64,000 bases of DNA. It comes from Paraburkholderia rhynchosiae (lineage in GTDB: Bacteria; Pseudomonadota; Gammaproteobacteria; Burkholderiales; Burkholderiaceae). The stretch spans positions 310,001-374,000 of the forward strand of contig NZ_PNXY01000002.1 in the NCBI RefSeq assembly GCF_002879865.1. Reading direction: 5' to 3'. Shown here piece after piece: positions 45,941-55,756 of this stretch. A program made the translations under genes and the position numbers. The stretch's first letter is position 1, and each line of letters starts with the position of its first letter. Below the pieces are notes generated by a model. That model worked only from the letters and a program-made list of their open reading frames with translations, had not been told where the DNA came from and did no database searches.

Positions 45941-47332
45941 ATGGCCGATGTCGTCGAATCTATGAAAGCCTGTGCGGTCAATCCGCTCAAGATGAGCCAG
46001 CCGCTGGGCGCGAGCCTCGCGTTCCTTGGGCTCGATGCCTGCATGCCCGTGATGCACGGCTCGCAGGGCTGCACGTCGTTCGGCCTCGTGCTGCTGGTGC
46101 GCCACTTCAGGGAGGCGATCCCGCTGCAGACGACAGCCATGGACGAAGTCACCGCGGTGCTCGGCGGCTACGAGAACATCGAGGCCGCGCTGCTCAACAT
46201 CCGCAAGCGCGCTGCGCCGAAGGTCATCGCGATCTGTTCAACAGGTCTCACCGAGACCGAGGGCGACGACGTGGCCGGCTATCTCGTTACCGTGCGCAAG
46301 CGCAAGCCCGAACTCAACGACACTGAGATCGTCTATGTGTCGACCCCCGACTATGTCGGCGCATTCGAAGACGGCTACCGGCATGCGATTACCGGCATCG
46401 TCAACGCGCTGGTCAAGGCGTTGCCAACGGTGGCCAATCAGGTGACGCTGCTGCCCGGCAGCCATCTGTCGCCTGGCGACATCGACGAACTGCGCGAGAT
46501 CATCGAAGCGTTCGGCTTCGATGTCATTGTGCTGCCCGACATTTCCGGCTCGCTCGACGGCCATATCGCACCGGACTGGCGCGGCACCACACTGGGCGGT
46601 ACCACGCTCGCGGAGATCCGGGCCGCGGGTGCATCGGCATTTACGATCGGCGTGGGCGAGCAGACGCGCGACGGCGCGGAGGCATTGCATGCTATCGCTG
46701 GCACGCCGTTCGAAGTGTTCGGGCGGCTCACCGGACTGGAACCCAACGATCGTCTGCTGCAATTGCTCGCGCAGCGCTCCGGACGACCCGTTCCCGCGAA
46801 ATACCGGCGTCAGCGCAGCCAATTGCTCGATGCGATGCTAGACGGCCATTTCTACACTGGAGGCATCAAGGTCGCGATCGGCGCAGAGCCCGATCTGCTG
46901 TTCGCGGTCGGCAGCGTGCTGCACGAGATGGGCGCGCAGTTGCGCTGCTGCATCAGCACGACGCGATCGCCCGCGCACGCGTTGCTGCCCGCTGATCAGG
47001 TCGTGATCGGCGATCTCGAAGACATGGAGCGCTCCGCGGCGGACTGCGACCTGCTGATCACGCATTCGCACGGCAGGCAGATGGCCGAGCACCTGCAAAA
47101 GCCGCTCTTCCGGATCGGTTTTCCGGTCTTCGACCGGGTTGGGAACTCACATCGACGCTACGTCGGCTACCGCGGCACGATGAACCTGATCTTTGAGATC
47201 GCCAACCTGATGATCGAACGGATTCCGCATCACGATCCGGCCGACTGGCCGCTGCCGCAGGCCGCTATCGATCTGGCCGCGCGCGATCCGGCGCGGGAAG
47301 CGAACATTCCTGTCGTCGCGGCCGGTGCTTGA
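45941..47332 (+). CDS. nifN: NifN, FeMo-co assembly scaffold subunit
   Basis: A 463-residue NifK-like partner of NifE. It starts MADVVESMKACAVNPLKMSQ and carries MHGSQGCTSFGLVLLVRHF and AICSTGLTETEGDDVAGYL; EDGYRHAITGIVNALVKALP and FPVFDRVGNSHRRYVGYRGT are standard blocks. It ends 22 bases before nifX. No lesion seen. Confidence 0.96.
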   Translation: MADVVESMKACAVNPLKMSQPLGASLAFLGLDACMPVMHGSQGCTSFGLVLLVRHFREAIPLQTTAMDEVTAVLGGYENIEAALLNIRKRAAPKVIAICSTGLTETEGDDVAGYLVTVRKRKPELNDTEIVYVSTPDYVGAFEDGYRHAITGIVNALVKALPTVANQVTLLPGSHLSPGDIDELREIIEAFGFDVIVLPDISGSLDGHIAPDWRGTTLGGTTLAEIRAAGASAFTIGVGEQTRDGAEALHAIAGTPFEVFGRLTGLEPNDRLLQLLAQRSGRPVPAKYRRQRSQLLDAMLDGHFYTGGIKVAIGAEPDLLFAVGSVLHEMGAQLRCCISTTRSPAHALLPADQVVIGDLEDMERSAADCDLLITHSHGRQMAEHLQKPLFRIGFPVFDRVGNSHRRYVGYRGTMNLIFEIANLMIERIPHHDPADWPLPQAAIDLAARDPAREANIPVVAAGA

Positions 47333-47354
47333 CCCACCTAAAGGAGCACACAGC

Positions 47355-47768
47355 ATGAAGATCGCGTTCGCCACCCAGGACAGGCAGTTCGTCGATGCGC
47401 ATTTTGGCTGGGCGAGGAGCATCGTCACCTACAACGTCACACCGGACGGCTACCAGTTCGTCGAGGCGTTCGACTTTGGTGGCAAGCTCGAAGAGGACGG
47501 CGACGAGGACAAGCTCGTGCCCAAGCTCGAAGCCGTCAAGGATTGCGCGATCCTGTACGTCGCCGCAATCGGCGGCTCGGCCGCGGCGCGAGTGGTTGCG
47601 CTGAAGATTCACCCGATCAAGGTGCCGCGGCCCGAGTCCATCGAGGAGACTCTCGGCAAGTTGCAACAGGTGCTGAAGGGCACGCCGCCGCCGTGGCTGC
47701 GCAAGGCGCTGGTGAAGGGTGGCGAACGTGTATACGACTTTGAAGACGATGAGGTATCCCATGGCTGA
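47355..47768 (+). CDS. nifX: NifX, FeMo-co precursor carrier
   Basis: A 137-residue NifX ([60 protein letters not shown]). It binds FeMo-co precursors between NifB, NifEN and the apo-enzyme. ATG 47355 with AAAGGAGCACACAGC. The end overlaps the following DUF269 gene by eight bases. Confidence 0.95.
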   Translation: MKIAFATQDRQFVDAHFGWARSIVTYNVTPDGYQFVEAFDFGGKLEEDGDEDKLVPKLEAVKDCAILYVAAIGGSAAARVVALKIHPIKVPRPESIEETLGKLQQVLKGTPPPWLRKALVKGGERVYDFEDDEVSHG

Positions 47769-48246
47769 ATCATCCGCAATTCCGTCCAAGGCCAGCGATG
47801 AAATGCTGCTGGTCGCACCGTTTGTGCAGCAGCTCGTCAGGCAGTTGCGCGCGCAGGACGCCCGCGGCGTGTGGGACGGAAAGACCGACCTGCAACTGCT
47901 CAAGCCGTACATCCACACGCCGGAGGAACGCCGCGCGATTCCGATCATGGGCGACCCCGACCCCGAAACGCTGTGGCGGCTCGAGCTTTTCTATAGCGCG
48001 ATTGCGGTGGCGATCGAGCGTGAGACCGGCCAAATGGTTTCGCCGATGATGAAGATGAGCCACGAGGGCTTCGGGCGCATGGTGTTGCTCTCGGGGCGGC
48101 TCGTTGTCGTCAACAAGCAGTTGCGCGACGTACACCGGTTCGGCTTCGCTTCGCTGGAGAAGCTCGCCGAGGCGGGCGCAAAGCTTCTCGACGAAGCGGT
48201 CGAGGTGATCCGGACGTACCCCGCCGTCGCACAGTACGGAGCCTGA
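47761..48246 (+). CDS. NifX-associated protein (DUF269)
   Basis: A 161-residue member of the NifX-associated DUF269 family: [40 protein letters not shown] and [20 protein letters not shown]. It is found downstream of nifX in many diazotrophs; the molecular role is not settled. It overlaps nifX by eight bases and precedes a DUF683 gene. Confidence 0.92.
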   Translation: MAESSAIPSKASDEMLLVAPFVQQLVRQLRAQDARGVWDGKTDLQLLKPYIHTPEERRAIPIMGDPDPETLWRLELFYSAIAVAIERETGQMVSPMMKMSHEGFGRMVLLSGRLVVVNKQLRDVHRFGFASLEKLAEAGAKLLDEAVEVIRTYPAVAQYGA

Positions 48247-48270
48247 AGGAATCGTGAGGGGACCGAGACG

Positions 48271-48471
48271 ATGAGCACCGATGCCGATGAACTCAAGGCG
48301 CACCTGAAGAAACTCAACGCGCAAGCGACCCAGGCGAAGTTGGACCTGCACGACCTCTCAGAGGAACTCCCGACCAATTGGGAGAACATTCTCGCTGTCG
48401 CCCAGCGCTGCCATGACGCCCACGCCGCGCTGATGGCAGCCCGCAAGGCTGCCGCTGAGGCAGCTGCCTGA
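48271..48471 (+). CDS. CCE_0567-type small metalloprotein (DUF683)
   Basis: A 66-residue two-helix protein (DADELKAHLKKLNAQATQAK, LHDLSEELPTNWENILAVAQ) of the DUF683 family, which binds iron in the cyanobacterial member. Position between DUF269 and fdxB is the standard nif order. Confidence 0.87.
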   Translation: MSTDADELKAHLKKLNAQATQAKLDLHDLSEELPTNWENILAVAQRCHDAHAALMAARKAAAEAAA

Positions 48472-48496
48472 ACCAGCGAAGCCACGGAGCCACATC

Positions 48497-48808
48497 ATGA
48501 GCGATACCTTCAGCGTTACGCTGCCGAGCGGCGCCAGCTGGACGCCGACCTTCGTCAACAGGCTCGACGAAGAAAAATGCATTGGTTGCGGACGTTGTTT
48601 CCGTGTCTGTCCGCGTGGCGTGCTGCAACTCGTCGGGCTTAACGAGGACGGCGCGCACATCGCACTGGACGGCGACGACGAAGACGAAGACGACGAGTAC
48701 GAGAAGAAGGTGATGACTATCGTGCATCGGGAACTGTGCGTCGGCTGCACCGCGTGCGCGAAGATCTGCCCGAAAAAGTGCTACACGCACGCGGCCGCCG
48801 TTCTCTGA
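48497..48808 (+). CDS. fdxB: FdxB, nif-specific ferredoxin III
   Basis: A 103-residue ferredoxin with two [4Fe-4S] motifs, CIGCGRCFRVCPRGV and CVGCTACAKICPKKC, separated by an acidic loop (GDDEDEDDEYEKK) typical of nif ferredoxin III. N-terminal blocks VTLPSGASWTPTFVN fit. It follows DUF683 by 25 bases and ends 11 bases before nifQ. Electron donor for FeMo-co assembly or nitrogenase. Confidence 0.94.
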   Translation: MSDTFSVTLPSGASWTPTFVNRLDEEKCIGCGRCFRVCPRGVLQLVGLNEDGAHIALDGDDEDEDDEYEKKVMTIVHRELCVGCTACAKICPKKCYTHAAAVL

Positions 48809-48819
48809 GCGATGCCGCG

Positions 48820-49380
48820 ATGAACGCCTATGCAACCCTGATGGCGTGCGCGGTGGAAGCGGGCGATCCCACCGTGCTGGCACTCGCCGGCGTGCTGTCG
48901 AGCGGGTTCGAGCACCACGGCGTCGATGTGCTGCCGATGCCCGGACTGGACGCCGACCAGACGCACCGAATGCTCGCGCGCTGGTTCCCAGGTGCCGGGC
49001 CGGCGCTCGGTCTTACGTGCGTCTTGTCGCCCGCCACGATGCCGCGTGACGACGAACTGGAAGACCTGGTGGCGTTGCTCAATCACCATGCCGATCCGCG
49101 CGCCGGCCCGGCAGACGAGGCGAACTGCGTGGCCCATGCATTGGCCTGCGCGAGCCTCGGGCAAAAACACCTTTGGCAAGACCTGCTTCTGCCGTCGCGG
49201 CGCGAGTTGTCCGCATTGATCAGCCGCTGGTTTCCGCGGCTGGCCGCGAAGAATACGCATGACATGAAGTGGAAGAAGTTCCTCTACAAGCAACTGTGCG
49301 AGCGCGAGGGCCTGTTCATCTGCAAGGCGCCGAGTTGTGGCGTGTGTTCGGACCATGCGCTTTGCTTTAGAGCGGAGTAG
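48820..49380 (+). CDS. nifQ: NifQ, molybdenum donor for FeMo-co
   Basis: A 186-residue NifQ. The family cysteine motif Cx4CxxCx5C is present as FICKAPSCGVCSDHALCF at the C-terminus, where the Mo-Fe-S cluster binds; upstream are LASLGQKHLWQDLL-like sequence and MKWKKFLYKQLCEREGLFIC. ATG 48820 gives a normal N-terminus (MNAYATLMACAVEAGDP). NifQ delivers molybdenum to NifEN. Confidence 0.92.
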   Translation: MNAYATLMACAVEAGDPTVLALAGVLSSGFEHHGVDVLPMPGLDADQTHRMLARWFPGAGPALGLTCVLSPATMPRDDELEDLVALLNHHADPRAGPADEANCVAHALACASLGQKHLWQDLLLPSRRELSALISRWFPRLAAKNTHDMKWKKFLYKQLCEREGLFICKAPSCGVCSDHALCFRAE

Positions 49381-49762
49381 GCAGCACGCGTCGGTCACCG
49401 CTTCGATTGTGTCGCGTCGCGGGTGGCCGACGTCGTGGTCGAGTCCTGCGGCGGGCTGCTGTATTACGGCGAGCGGCATGCGCATCTGCAGGCGGCCTTT
49501 CGGGCCGCCGTTGCTGTTTGACGAAGAGGGCCGCGAACCTTGGCTGATTCAACTTTGGCACGCGTTCGACGACGTCGGTTTCCCGCCCGCGCTGCGCGCC
49601 GACTTCTGGGGCTTGGCGAAGCCGCTGTCCGAGCATCGGCTGGCGCCGCACGCGCGTCATGCCGGCCGGATGCGCTACACGAACGACGCGGTGCGTAGCT
49701 GGTTTCTCACCCCGGCAGCAGGCGAACGGTTCGCGGGCCATGTCACGAGGCGCTCTCCATGA
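49381..49762 (+). pseudogene. Decayed ORF after nifQ, unidentified
   Basis: Coding-looking sequence in more than one frame: VADVVVESCGGLLYYGERHA followed, after a frame change near 49500, by LFDEEGREPWLIQLWHAFDD and VGFPPALRADFWGLAKPLSE. The second block loosely resembles the final helices of truncated globins, but the heme pocket is not recognisable. It was probably a gene of the nifENX-Q operon. Confidence 0.35.
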
Positions 49763-50304
49763 GACCCATGCCGCCTGCCGTTGCCGTAACGGTGCGATCC
49801 GAAGCGCAGCCCGTCATGAATCAGACCCGCGGCACATGCCTTCCCGACAGCAGTGCGAGCCTGTCGCTGGAGCGCGCGCGGGCACATGTCGCGAGCCTGC
49901 AGCACGAGTTGTTCGCGGTTGAGCAGGCGCTGCTCGACGACCGCGGATTGACGCGCGCATTGAGCGGGCGTCGATGGGTTTATGTGGGCGGGCGGCCAAG
50001 CATCAACGCCGTGCTGCGTGCGCTGGTGGAGGCGGCCGGAGGCGAGTTCGTTCATCACACCGGGACCATCGACGACGATAGCCGTGCCGAAGGCTTCGAG
50101 GCTTTGCTGTCAGGCGCCTACCGGGTGCTGTGCCCATTGGGTCTGATCGACCCGGACTCGCTGGTCGCGCTGCGGCGGTTGTGCGCGCGTCACCGCGCGC
50201 CGTGGTCCGCTTTGCGTTCGTCGAGCGTGACGAGCTCATCGCGGCGTGTTGCGGGCTCGGCCTGCCCAGCCGCGGCGTGGTCGCAGCGTCGCGCTTCTGC
50301 CTGA
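49759..50304 (+). CDS. DUF2325 protein, C-terminus possibly frameshifted
   Basis: A 181-residue frame with a coiled N-terminal part (SLERARAHVASLQHELFAVE) and the DUF2325 domain: RWVYVGGRPSINAVLRALVE, AAGGEFVHHTGTIDDDSR and RVLCPLGLIDPDSLVALRRL. After RHRAPW the frame becomes serine- and arginine-rich, whereas the neighbouring frame gives FAFVERDELIAACCGLGLPS to a stop at 50315, so an indel near 50200 is possible. DUF2325 proteins have no known function; some neighbour nif genes. Confidence 0.65.
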   Translation: MRPMPPAVAVTVRSEAQPVMNQTRGTCLPDSSASLSLERARAHVASLQHELFAVEQALLDDRGLTRALSGRRWVYVGGRPSINAVLRALVEAAGGEFVHHTGTIDDDSRAEGFEALLSGAYRVLCPLGLIDPDSLVALRRLCARHRAPWSALRSSSVTSSSRRVAGSACPAAAWSQRRASA

Positions 50305-50400
50305 GGCATGGCTGACGTCGTCATGACTTTACATACCGCGAGATGTGGGCGCAAAACTTGCCTTTGATGTGGTCTTTCCACGAGAGGGCCTGCCATGTAG

Positions 50401-50625
50401 GATTCCGCACAACGCTACGGCCTTTTCCTCAACGTCGAGAACCCCGACGGCGACGCGCGCGATGCGCTGACGCAAACCGTGCGTAATGCGCCGGCCGCCC
50501 AAACGTTCGGCTGCCACGACGTGTGGCTCGCCGACCATCACTACAGGTCGTACGCGATCAGCAGCGCGCTGACGCTGCTGTTTGCCCACACCGCGACTCG
50601 TTTCCGGTGCTATATCGGGCTGTAG
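50401..50625 (+). pseudogene. LLM-type flavin monooxygenase, N-terminal remnant
   Basis: RYGLFLNVENPDGDARDALT-like sequence, QTFGCHDVWLADHHYRSYAI and SSALTLLFAHTATR match the start of luciferase-like flavin-dependent oxidoreductases (pattern GFDEVWVSEHHF). There is no start codon and the rest is missing. It lies between the nif genes and nodJ and is not part of either set. Confidence 0.55.
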
Positions 50626-50726
50626 GGATACCGTCGGCGGATGAGGCGCGTGCGCGGATGCACGAAGCGTTCGCGTTGACACGACATGGTGTTTTTCCTA
50701 GTCACTCGTACAGGCCATAGCTAACA

Positions 50727-51515
50727 TTAAGACATGAGGCGTCGACGTAACACCGCCACCGACAGGAAGAACGGCAACACCGTGCAAATGCAGAGAGCGC
50801 CAATATGCAGGGCAACACTGCCCACCGGGCGTCCGAGCATCGCGGGACGGATAAGGTCGACGGAATGTGCGAGCGGTAAGAAGCGCGCTACGTCGCAAAA
50901 TACGGCAGGTAGCTTACTGATCGGGAAGATCACGCCGCTCAGGAGCACCATGGGCGTGAGAACGAGCGTTTGATAGAACACGAAGTAATCGTGACTGGGT
51001 GCAAGCGCCGCGAGGATCATCGCCAGACTCGCGAAGGCGAGGCCAGTCAGGGCGATGGCAGGCGATGCATAGAGAATGGATGACCACGCTGAATAACCCA
51101 GCACGGTGGCTACCACCATGACGGCGATGCCGGCAAAAAAGGCCTTAGTGGCGGCCCATGCGAGTTCACCGAGAACGATATCGCCGAGCGTGAGCTGTGT
51201 ACACAGGATCGCTTCCCACATGCGCTGAACATGCATACGAGAGAAAGCTGCGTAAATCGTTTCGAAGGTCGCGGAGGTCATCGCGCTCGTGGCGACCATG
51301 CCCGCCGCGAGAAACGCGATATAAGATGCGCCATCGACGCGACCTACCATTATCCCGAAACCAAAGCCGAGGCCGAACAGATAAATCATAGGATCGGCAA
51401 GGTTACCGAGAATCGAGGCAAACGCGACTTTTTTCCATGCCAGATAGTTGTGGCGCCACACTGCAACCCAGTTCCACACGTTCGCGGGCAGGGCCGCTGC
51501 ATAAAACTCTCTCAT
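50727..51515 (-). CDS. nodJ: NodJ, permease of the Nod-factor exporter
   Basis: A 262-residue ABC-2 type permease with six membrane helices ([80 protein letters not shown]). With NodI it exports lipo-chitin oligosaccharides. It starts three bases after nodI. No further nod gene follows; sequence beyond its stop is a monooxygenase remnant. Confidence 0.95.
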   Translation of the reverse strand: MREFYAAALPANVWNWVAVWRHNYLAWKKVAFASILGNLADPMIYLFGLGFGFGIMVGRVDGASYIAFLAAGMVATSAMTSATFETIYAAFSRMHVQRMWEAILCTQLTLGDIVLGELAWAATKAFFAGIAVMVVATVLGYSAWSSILYASPAIALTGLAFASLAMILAALAPSHDYFVFYQTLVLTPMVLLSGVIFPISKLPAVFCDVARFLPLAHSVDLIRPAMLGRPVGSVALHIGALCICTVLPFFLSVAVLRRRLMS

Positions 51516-51518
51516 CGT

Positions 51519-52433
51519 TCACTCCTTCATCCCGCGCCCGGTTAACTGCAAAAAGACATCCTCGAGATTTGCTGGACGCTGTAAAAGGCGCAGCGCCGCG
51601 CGCCCGCGCAACTGTACACACACCCGTTCCGGATCGGACACATAGCAGAAGACGGTCCCGCCACTGACCTCGATACGCTGCGCGTGCGGCGCGATCAACG
51701 TGCGCAGCTCATGCGGATTGCCGCCGCGGATCTCGACCACGTGGCTCCCGATCTGTTCTGCGATCAGCGCGCGAGGCCCGCCTTCGGCGATCTTTCGCCC
51801 CTCCTCCAGCACACACAGTCGGTCGCACAACCGCTCGGCCTCTTCCATGAAATGGGTGGTCAAGAGGATCGTCTTGCCGCGCGCCAACAGGGAACGCAGG
51901 CGTTCCCAGATCAGGTGGCGCGCATGCGGGTCGAGACCCGTTGTAGGCTCGTCCATGACCAACAACTGTGGATCGTTGATCAGCGCGCGTGCCAGCATCA
52001 GCCGCCGCTTCATGCCACCGGATAGTTCGGTGACGCGCGCATCGACCTTGCTTTCGAGGCGGGCAAATTCGAGCAGCGACGGCACGACCGCTTCAATTTC
52101 ACGTGTGCTCATGCCGAAGTAGCGCCCAAACACCAGAAGGTTCTCGCGCACGGTGAACCCGGGCTCGAGGTTGTCGAATTGCGGCACCACGCCAATGCTC
52201 ATACGTGCCGAGCGAGCGCGCGCCGGCACTGGCTCCCCGAGCACGATGATCTTGCCTGCGTCGGGCGGCGCCATGCCGAGAACCATACGCACCGTCGTGC
52301 TCTTGCCCGCGCCATTTGGCCCTAGCAGACCGAAGCACTCTCCAGGCGCGACGCTAAACGACAATCCGTCGACTACGATCTTGTCGCCATATGACTTCCT
52401 TACGCCGGTGAAGCTGATTGCTGCTTTGGACAT
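51519..52433 (-). CDS. nodI: NodI, ATPase of the Nod-factor exporter
   Basis: A 304-residue ABC ATPase: Walker [21 protein letters not shown], signature [20 protein letters not shown], Walker [21 protein letters not shown], and an H-loop [20 protein letters not shown]. Similar to NodI throughout. It lies 272 bases downstream of nodC, with no evident promoter in the gap, and upstream of nodJ. Confidence 0.95.
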   Translation of the reverse strand: MSKAAISFTGVRKSYGDKIVVDGLSFSVAPGECFGLLGPNGAGKSTTVRMVLGMAPPDAGKIIVLGEPVPARARSARMSIGVVPQFDNLEPGFTVRENLLVFGRYFGMSTREIEAVVPSLLEFARLESKVDARVTELSGGMKRRLMLARALINDPQLLVMDEPTTGLDPHARHLIWERLRSLLARGKTILLTTHFMEEAERLCDRLCVLEEGRKIAEGGPRALIAEQIGSHVVEIRGGNPHELRTLIAPHAQRIEVSGGTVFCYVSDPERVCVQLRGRAALRLLQRPANLEDVFLQLTGRGMKE

Positions 52434-52705
52434 GGAGATAAGAAGGGAAATTACGCACTTGTCTTAGAGAAAAAGAAGCCGTTCTGCTGCTGCGGCGCGA
52501 TTGAAAACGCCCTGGTCGATAGACGATCCTTGCCTGCCACGCGGGAGAGTTACTGACAATGGAGTACCAGGATTTCGGTGAATGCACTGGCGTTGGGAAG
52601 ACGACAATCGAGCCTTTGCGTGAGACGATCGCACTCAAGCGGACCAGTGACAATGGTGGGCGGTTCTGGGTTGGCGCAATACTCGAGATCTATATGTACG
52701 ATTAA

Positions 52706-54064
52706 CTAATCGCCATCGAATGCTTCGTCGGACGTCGCTAATGTTGAAGACTCACACGCGTGATCCTCCCGACGGTGCGGAGTCGCAGATCTTGACGCTG
52801 AAGTCGCGTTCGGCTTTGTAACCGGATTCGAAGTATCGACCTGTTTTTCACGAACGTTCGATACGTTGCCTGCAGAGCCACGGGACAGCCAATCGCTATT
52901 GCTCAATGTACACAGCGCATAGGCTTTCAGGGGAAGTAAGAGAAAGAGGTTGATGGGTGTGTGAAGAAAAAAGCCAAGAAATCGAATCTGGCGAGCGCGA
53001 ACCGATGCCACGCTACAGCGGATCATGGTCCATGATGCGATTATCAGGGCAGTCCACCACGGCACTGTCGCTGTTAATGCGAGCTGCGCGAGCGCCGCTA
53101 GAAGCGATAAGGCGAGAAATAGCGAGCCCAGATTCAGTCCGATCACGTCCAGCGTAAGGTAGCGATCTAGACAGGGCAGCAGGCGCAGCGAAAGCAACGT
53201 GTCCCGATAAGTACTGCGCGCCCAGCGCAGTTGCTGGCGCAGATACGCCCCCAGTCTGTCCGGAACGACTGTCGCCGCAATGGCATCCGGAACGTACTCG
53301 GTCCGATAACCTGCCGTCAGCATGAGAATCGTGAGATGGCGGTCCTCGCCGAAGTCGCTCGGTTTCCCGCGAAAAAGTTGCGTCTCGTACTGATCGAGCA
53401 GCAAAAGGAGGGCGGACCGGCGGTACATGGCACACGGACCACAACAACACATAACAGCGCCGAAGCGAGCCTGTGCGGCGCGCTCTTCGTTGCAAGCCAA
53501 CCAGTACTCCATATCGATCAGACGGGTCAACCAGGTATCGTTGCGGTTGCTGGCGATCAACTGACCCATGGCGGCGCCTATCGTCGTGTCTCGCATTCTC
53601 AATACGAGCTTCTTGACGACATCGGGCGCCAGCGTCGTGTCCGAGTCGACGTTGAGTACCAGTTCCCCGGATGAACAGCGTATCGCGGCGATCTGTGCCT
53701 TGCGCTTTCCCATATTTTGGGGAAGCGTAATGAAGTTGAATCTGGGGTCGCGCGCGTGGGCATCGTATACCGGCCTCACGGCGTCGAGATTCGCAGAACC
53801 ATCATCGACCAAATAGACGCGCAGTTTACCGGCGTAGTCCTGGTTTGCAATGGACTCCAGGCACGCCGAGAGCGTGCGCGGTTGCTCGTTAAAGCACGGC
53901 ACGATGACGTCCACGTCCGGCAGAAAGTTGGGGTCGGCGGCATTGGGCGAATTCGGCGGACCACTCGTCGGTAGGCCATGGAGGGCCTGTACGCTTTTGT
54001 AAACAGTCGAGAGTAGTGCATACAACAAAACCGGGGCAGTGCTGATTGTGGCAATGGCATTCAT
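52706..54064 (-). CDS. nodC: NodC, chitin oligosaccharide synthase
   Basis: A 452-residue membrane glycosyltransferase (GT2) that makes the Nod-factor backbone. It has an N-terminal membrane anchor, FLPDVDVIVPCFNEQPRTLS, GELVLNVDSDTTLAPDVVKK, DFGEDRHLTILMLTAGYRTE and the QQLRWARSTYRDTLLSLRLL motif; C-terminal helices follow (LNLGSLFLALSLLAALAQLA). The 60-residue hydrophilic C-terminus is longer than in many NodC. The frame-shifted end of nodB runs into its start. Confidence 0.96.
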   Translation of the reverse strand: MNAIATISTAPVLLYALLSTVYKSVQALHGLPTSGPPNSPNAADPNFLPDVDVIVPCFNEQPRTLSACLESIANQDYAGKLRVYLVDDGSANLDAVRPVYDAHARDPRFNFITLPQNMGKRKAQIAAIRCSSGELVLNVDSDTTLAPDVVKKLVLRMRDTTIGAAMGQLIASNRNDTWLTRLIDMEYWLACNEERAAQARFGAVMCCCGPCAMYRRSALLLLLDQYETQLFRGKPSDFGEDRHLTILMLTAGYRTEYVPDAIAATVVPDRLGAYLRQQLRWARSTYRDTLLSLRLLPCLDRYLTLDVIGLNLGSLFLALSLLAALAQLALTATVPWWTALIIASWTMIRCSVASVRARQIRFLGFFLHTPINLFLLLPLKAYALCTLSNSDWLSRGSAGNVSNVREKQVDTSNPVTKPNATSASRSATPHRREDHACESSTLATSDEAFDGD

Positions 54065-54741
54065 AGATGTCGGTTTGTTCAGGATGGTTGGGTAGCGAGC
54101 TGATTACAAATCCGCAGTCATGCAGTGCTGGAATCAGGCGGGAAAGCACCATGAGCGTCTGGTCGCGCAGCCCAGCATGACAGCACCGTCCTGACTCGCC
54201 GGGAGGACGTCCGTTGTGCAAGAGCACAATTGCGCCAGTCCGGACAGAGGCCAGCACCGCGCTGACAATCGCATCGACGCCGGGCGAGACTAGTCTGACG
54301 CCAAGGGTCTACCGACCAGTCAAGAGCCGCCAGCCCCGCCTTTGCCGCTTCAGCGACCACTTCGTCCGTCCATGTTCCGTAAGGGGCACGTATATGCCGA
54401 ACTGTGGCTTGGGCACACGCCATCCGGATGATCCTGTTCGCGTCCAATATTTCGCGTCGTACTTCATCAGGTTCGCATCTGGACAAATCCGGATGAGTCA
54501 TCGTGTGAGTGGCAATCTCGTGTCCCTCGGCGATCATTCGCTGGATCAGCTTCGGCTGGTCCTCTACGTACGCGCCGATGACGCAGAACGTTGCTGGCAC
54601 CCGGTGTTCTGCCAGCACATCGAGGACGTCCGGTGTGCAAAGTGGATTAGGACCGTCGTCAAACGTCAAATAGACGTCGCGACGTCCGGCGCGATCGTGG
54701 CACTCGTCGCGCGCCTCGGATGCGCAATCGAGTACCTTCAC
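54065..54741 (-). pseudogene. nodB: NodB, chitooligosaccharide deacetylase with a frameshift
   Basis: The N-terminal two-thirds are intact: RRDVYLTFDDGPNPLCTPDV, EGHEIATHTMTHPDLS and HIRAPYGTWTDEVVAEAAKA, holding the catalytic Asp and metal-binding histidines of this deacetylase. Near 54305 (minus-strand GACCCTTGG) one base appears missing; the C-terminal part SPGVDAIVSAVLASVRTGAI, VLLHNGRPPGES and RLIPALHDCGFVISSLPNHP is in another frame. In the present frame translation ends at 54118 in unrelated sequence. The start is GTG 54741, overlapping the stop of the nodA remnant. Either nodB is dead or this is a one-base sequence error. Confidence 0.82.
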
Positions 54742-54881
54742 AGCTCTGGCCCGTTTCGTTCAATTATCGAGCCAGTAAGCTGCTCCACAGCCGATCGTCC
54801 GATCCGGAAGGCCGCGACGGGCACGGTTTCGGTAAGCTCAGGCGGCGTGTCGGGAGGTAAATCCAAAAGTGTGGGCATCAT
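54738..54881 (-). pseudogene. nodA: NodA C-terminal remnant
   Basis: The last 47 residues of a NodA-like acyltransferase: TLLDLPPDTPPELTETVPVA, FRIGRSAVEQLTGSIIERNG and the NodA terminus NGPEL directly before the stop. The stop overlaps the nodB GTG (GTGA), the classical nodA-nodB junction. The N-terminal three-quarters are missing; only leader sequence lies between this fragment and the nod box. A functional nodA would have to be elsewhere, possibly behind the other nod box. Confidence 0.8.
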
Positions 54882-54996
54882 GGAGACATGCCTAAATATG
54901 TGTCGTACTACTTAGGTGTATAAATATGAAGTGTTCGATCAATCAGCTCAATTCACATTTCCGCAACGACGGGTCCCACTGTGCAACACAAGAAGC

Positions 54997-55044
54997 GATT
55001 TGTAAAATCGATTGTATCGATGCCTTTCATCTATAGCGTGGATA
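54997..55044 (-). promoter_or_regulatory. nod box for nodBCIJ
   Basis: On the minus strand: TATCCACGCTATAGATG, then ATCGATACAATCGATTTTAC, then AAATC. It deviates from the consensus at few positions (ATACAATC for AAACAATC). It lies 116 bases upstream of the nodA remnant and 256 from nodB. Confidence 0.85.
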
Positions 55045-55434
55045 CGTTGAGAAATGCGTTTTACAGTAGGTAGATGCAGTGGGTGGCAGATCTTGCCCGC
55101 CCAAATGATCGTTGAGCGCGTGTGCGGTTCGAGACGACCCATCCTGACGATGTCGGACAGAATCGCAGAAGATGATCAAACCATATCTGGAACCCATCGC
55201 GGAGCCGGTGTTTCATGACTATCCGCATGGATATCGTCCTGGCCGGTCAGCGCATCAAGCAGTGGCCATGGCGCGCGTGCGTTGCTCGCAATGCCTGGGG
55301 CTGGGCTGAACAAGGCGCCAAATTAGCGACGTGTTAGCGATTTGAACGTCTCGAAGTCATGAAGCCCATTTCGAGCCGTGTGGTTTCGACCCTTTCGGGC
55401 CTTGTGGGCGGGCACTTTGCCCGCTTTTCGCCCA
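55045..55434. other. Non-coding interval beyond the nod box
   Basis: About 390 bases; frames are short and unconvincing. The right part may be the end of the IS5-type element that follows. Confidence 0.35.
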
Positions 55435-55756
55435 CTATGGGCGTATCGATGCCATCAATTGCCTGCGCGACAGGTAGACGTTGGCTAGCGCGAGCGCGAC
55501 GAACGCCCGATTAGCGTTCTTTGCCAGCCCGCGATAGCGTACCTTCGTAAAGCCCCACAGTCGCTTCACGACCGCGAAGACATGTTCGACACGCGCCCGG
55601 ATCTTCGACTTGTTGCGGTTCTTGCGGCGCTGCACCTCGTCGACGTCTCCGCCCGCACGGCGTATACGCTGATTGGTGAAAGTCAGCCTCGCGGAGTCGA
55701 CGCATGCCATGAGAAAGTCTGTCTACAACCGAAATCTCGCGACGGAGTTTGCGCAT
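55435..55756 (-). pseudogene. IS5-family transposase C-terminal fragment
   Basis: The minus-strand frame KSKIRARVEHVFAVVKRLWG, FTKVRYRGLAKNANRAFVAL and ALANVYLSRRQLM is the C-terminal part of an IS5-group transposase, including the region of the last catalytic Glu (RVEHVF). The N-terminal part is lost where it meets the integrase remnant. It is of a different subgroup from the fragment at 1588-2154. Confidence 0.8.
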
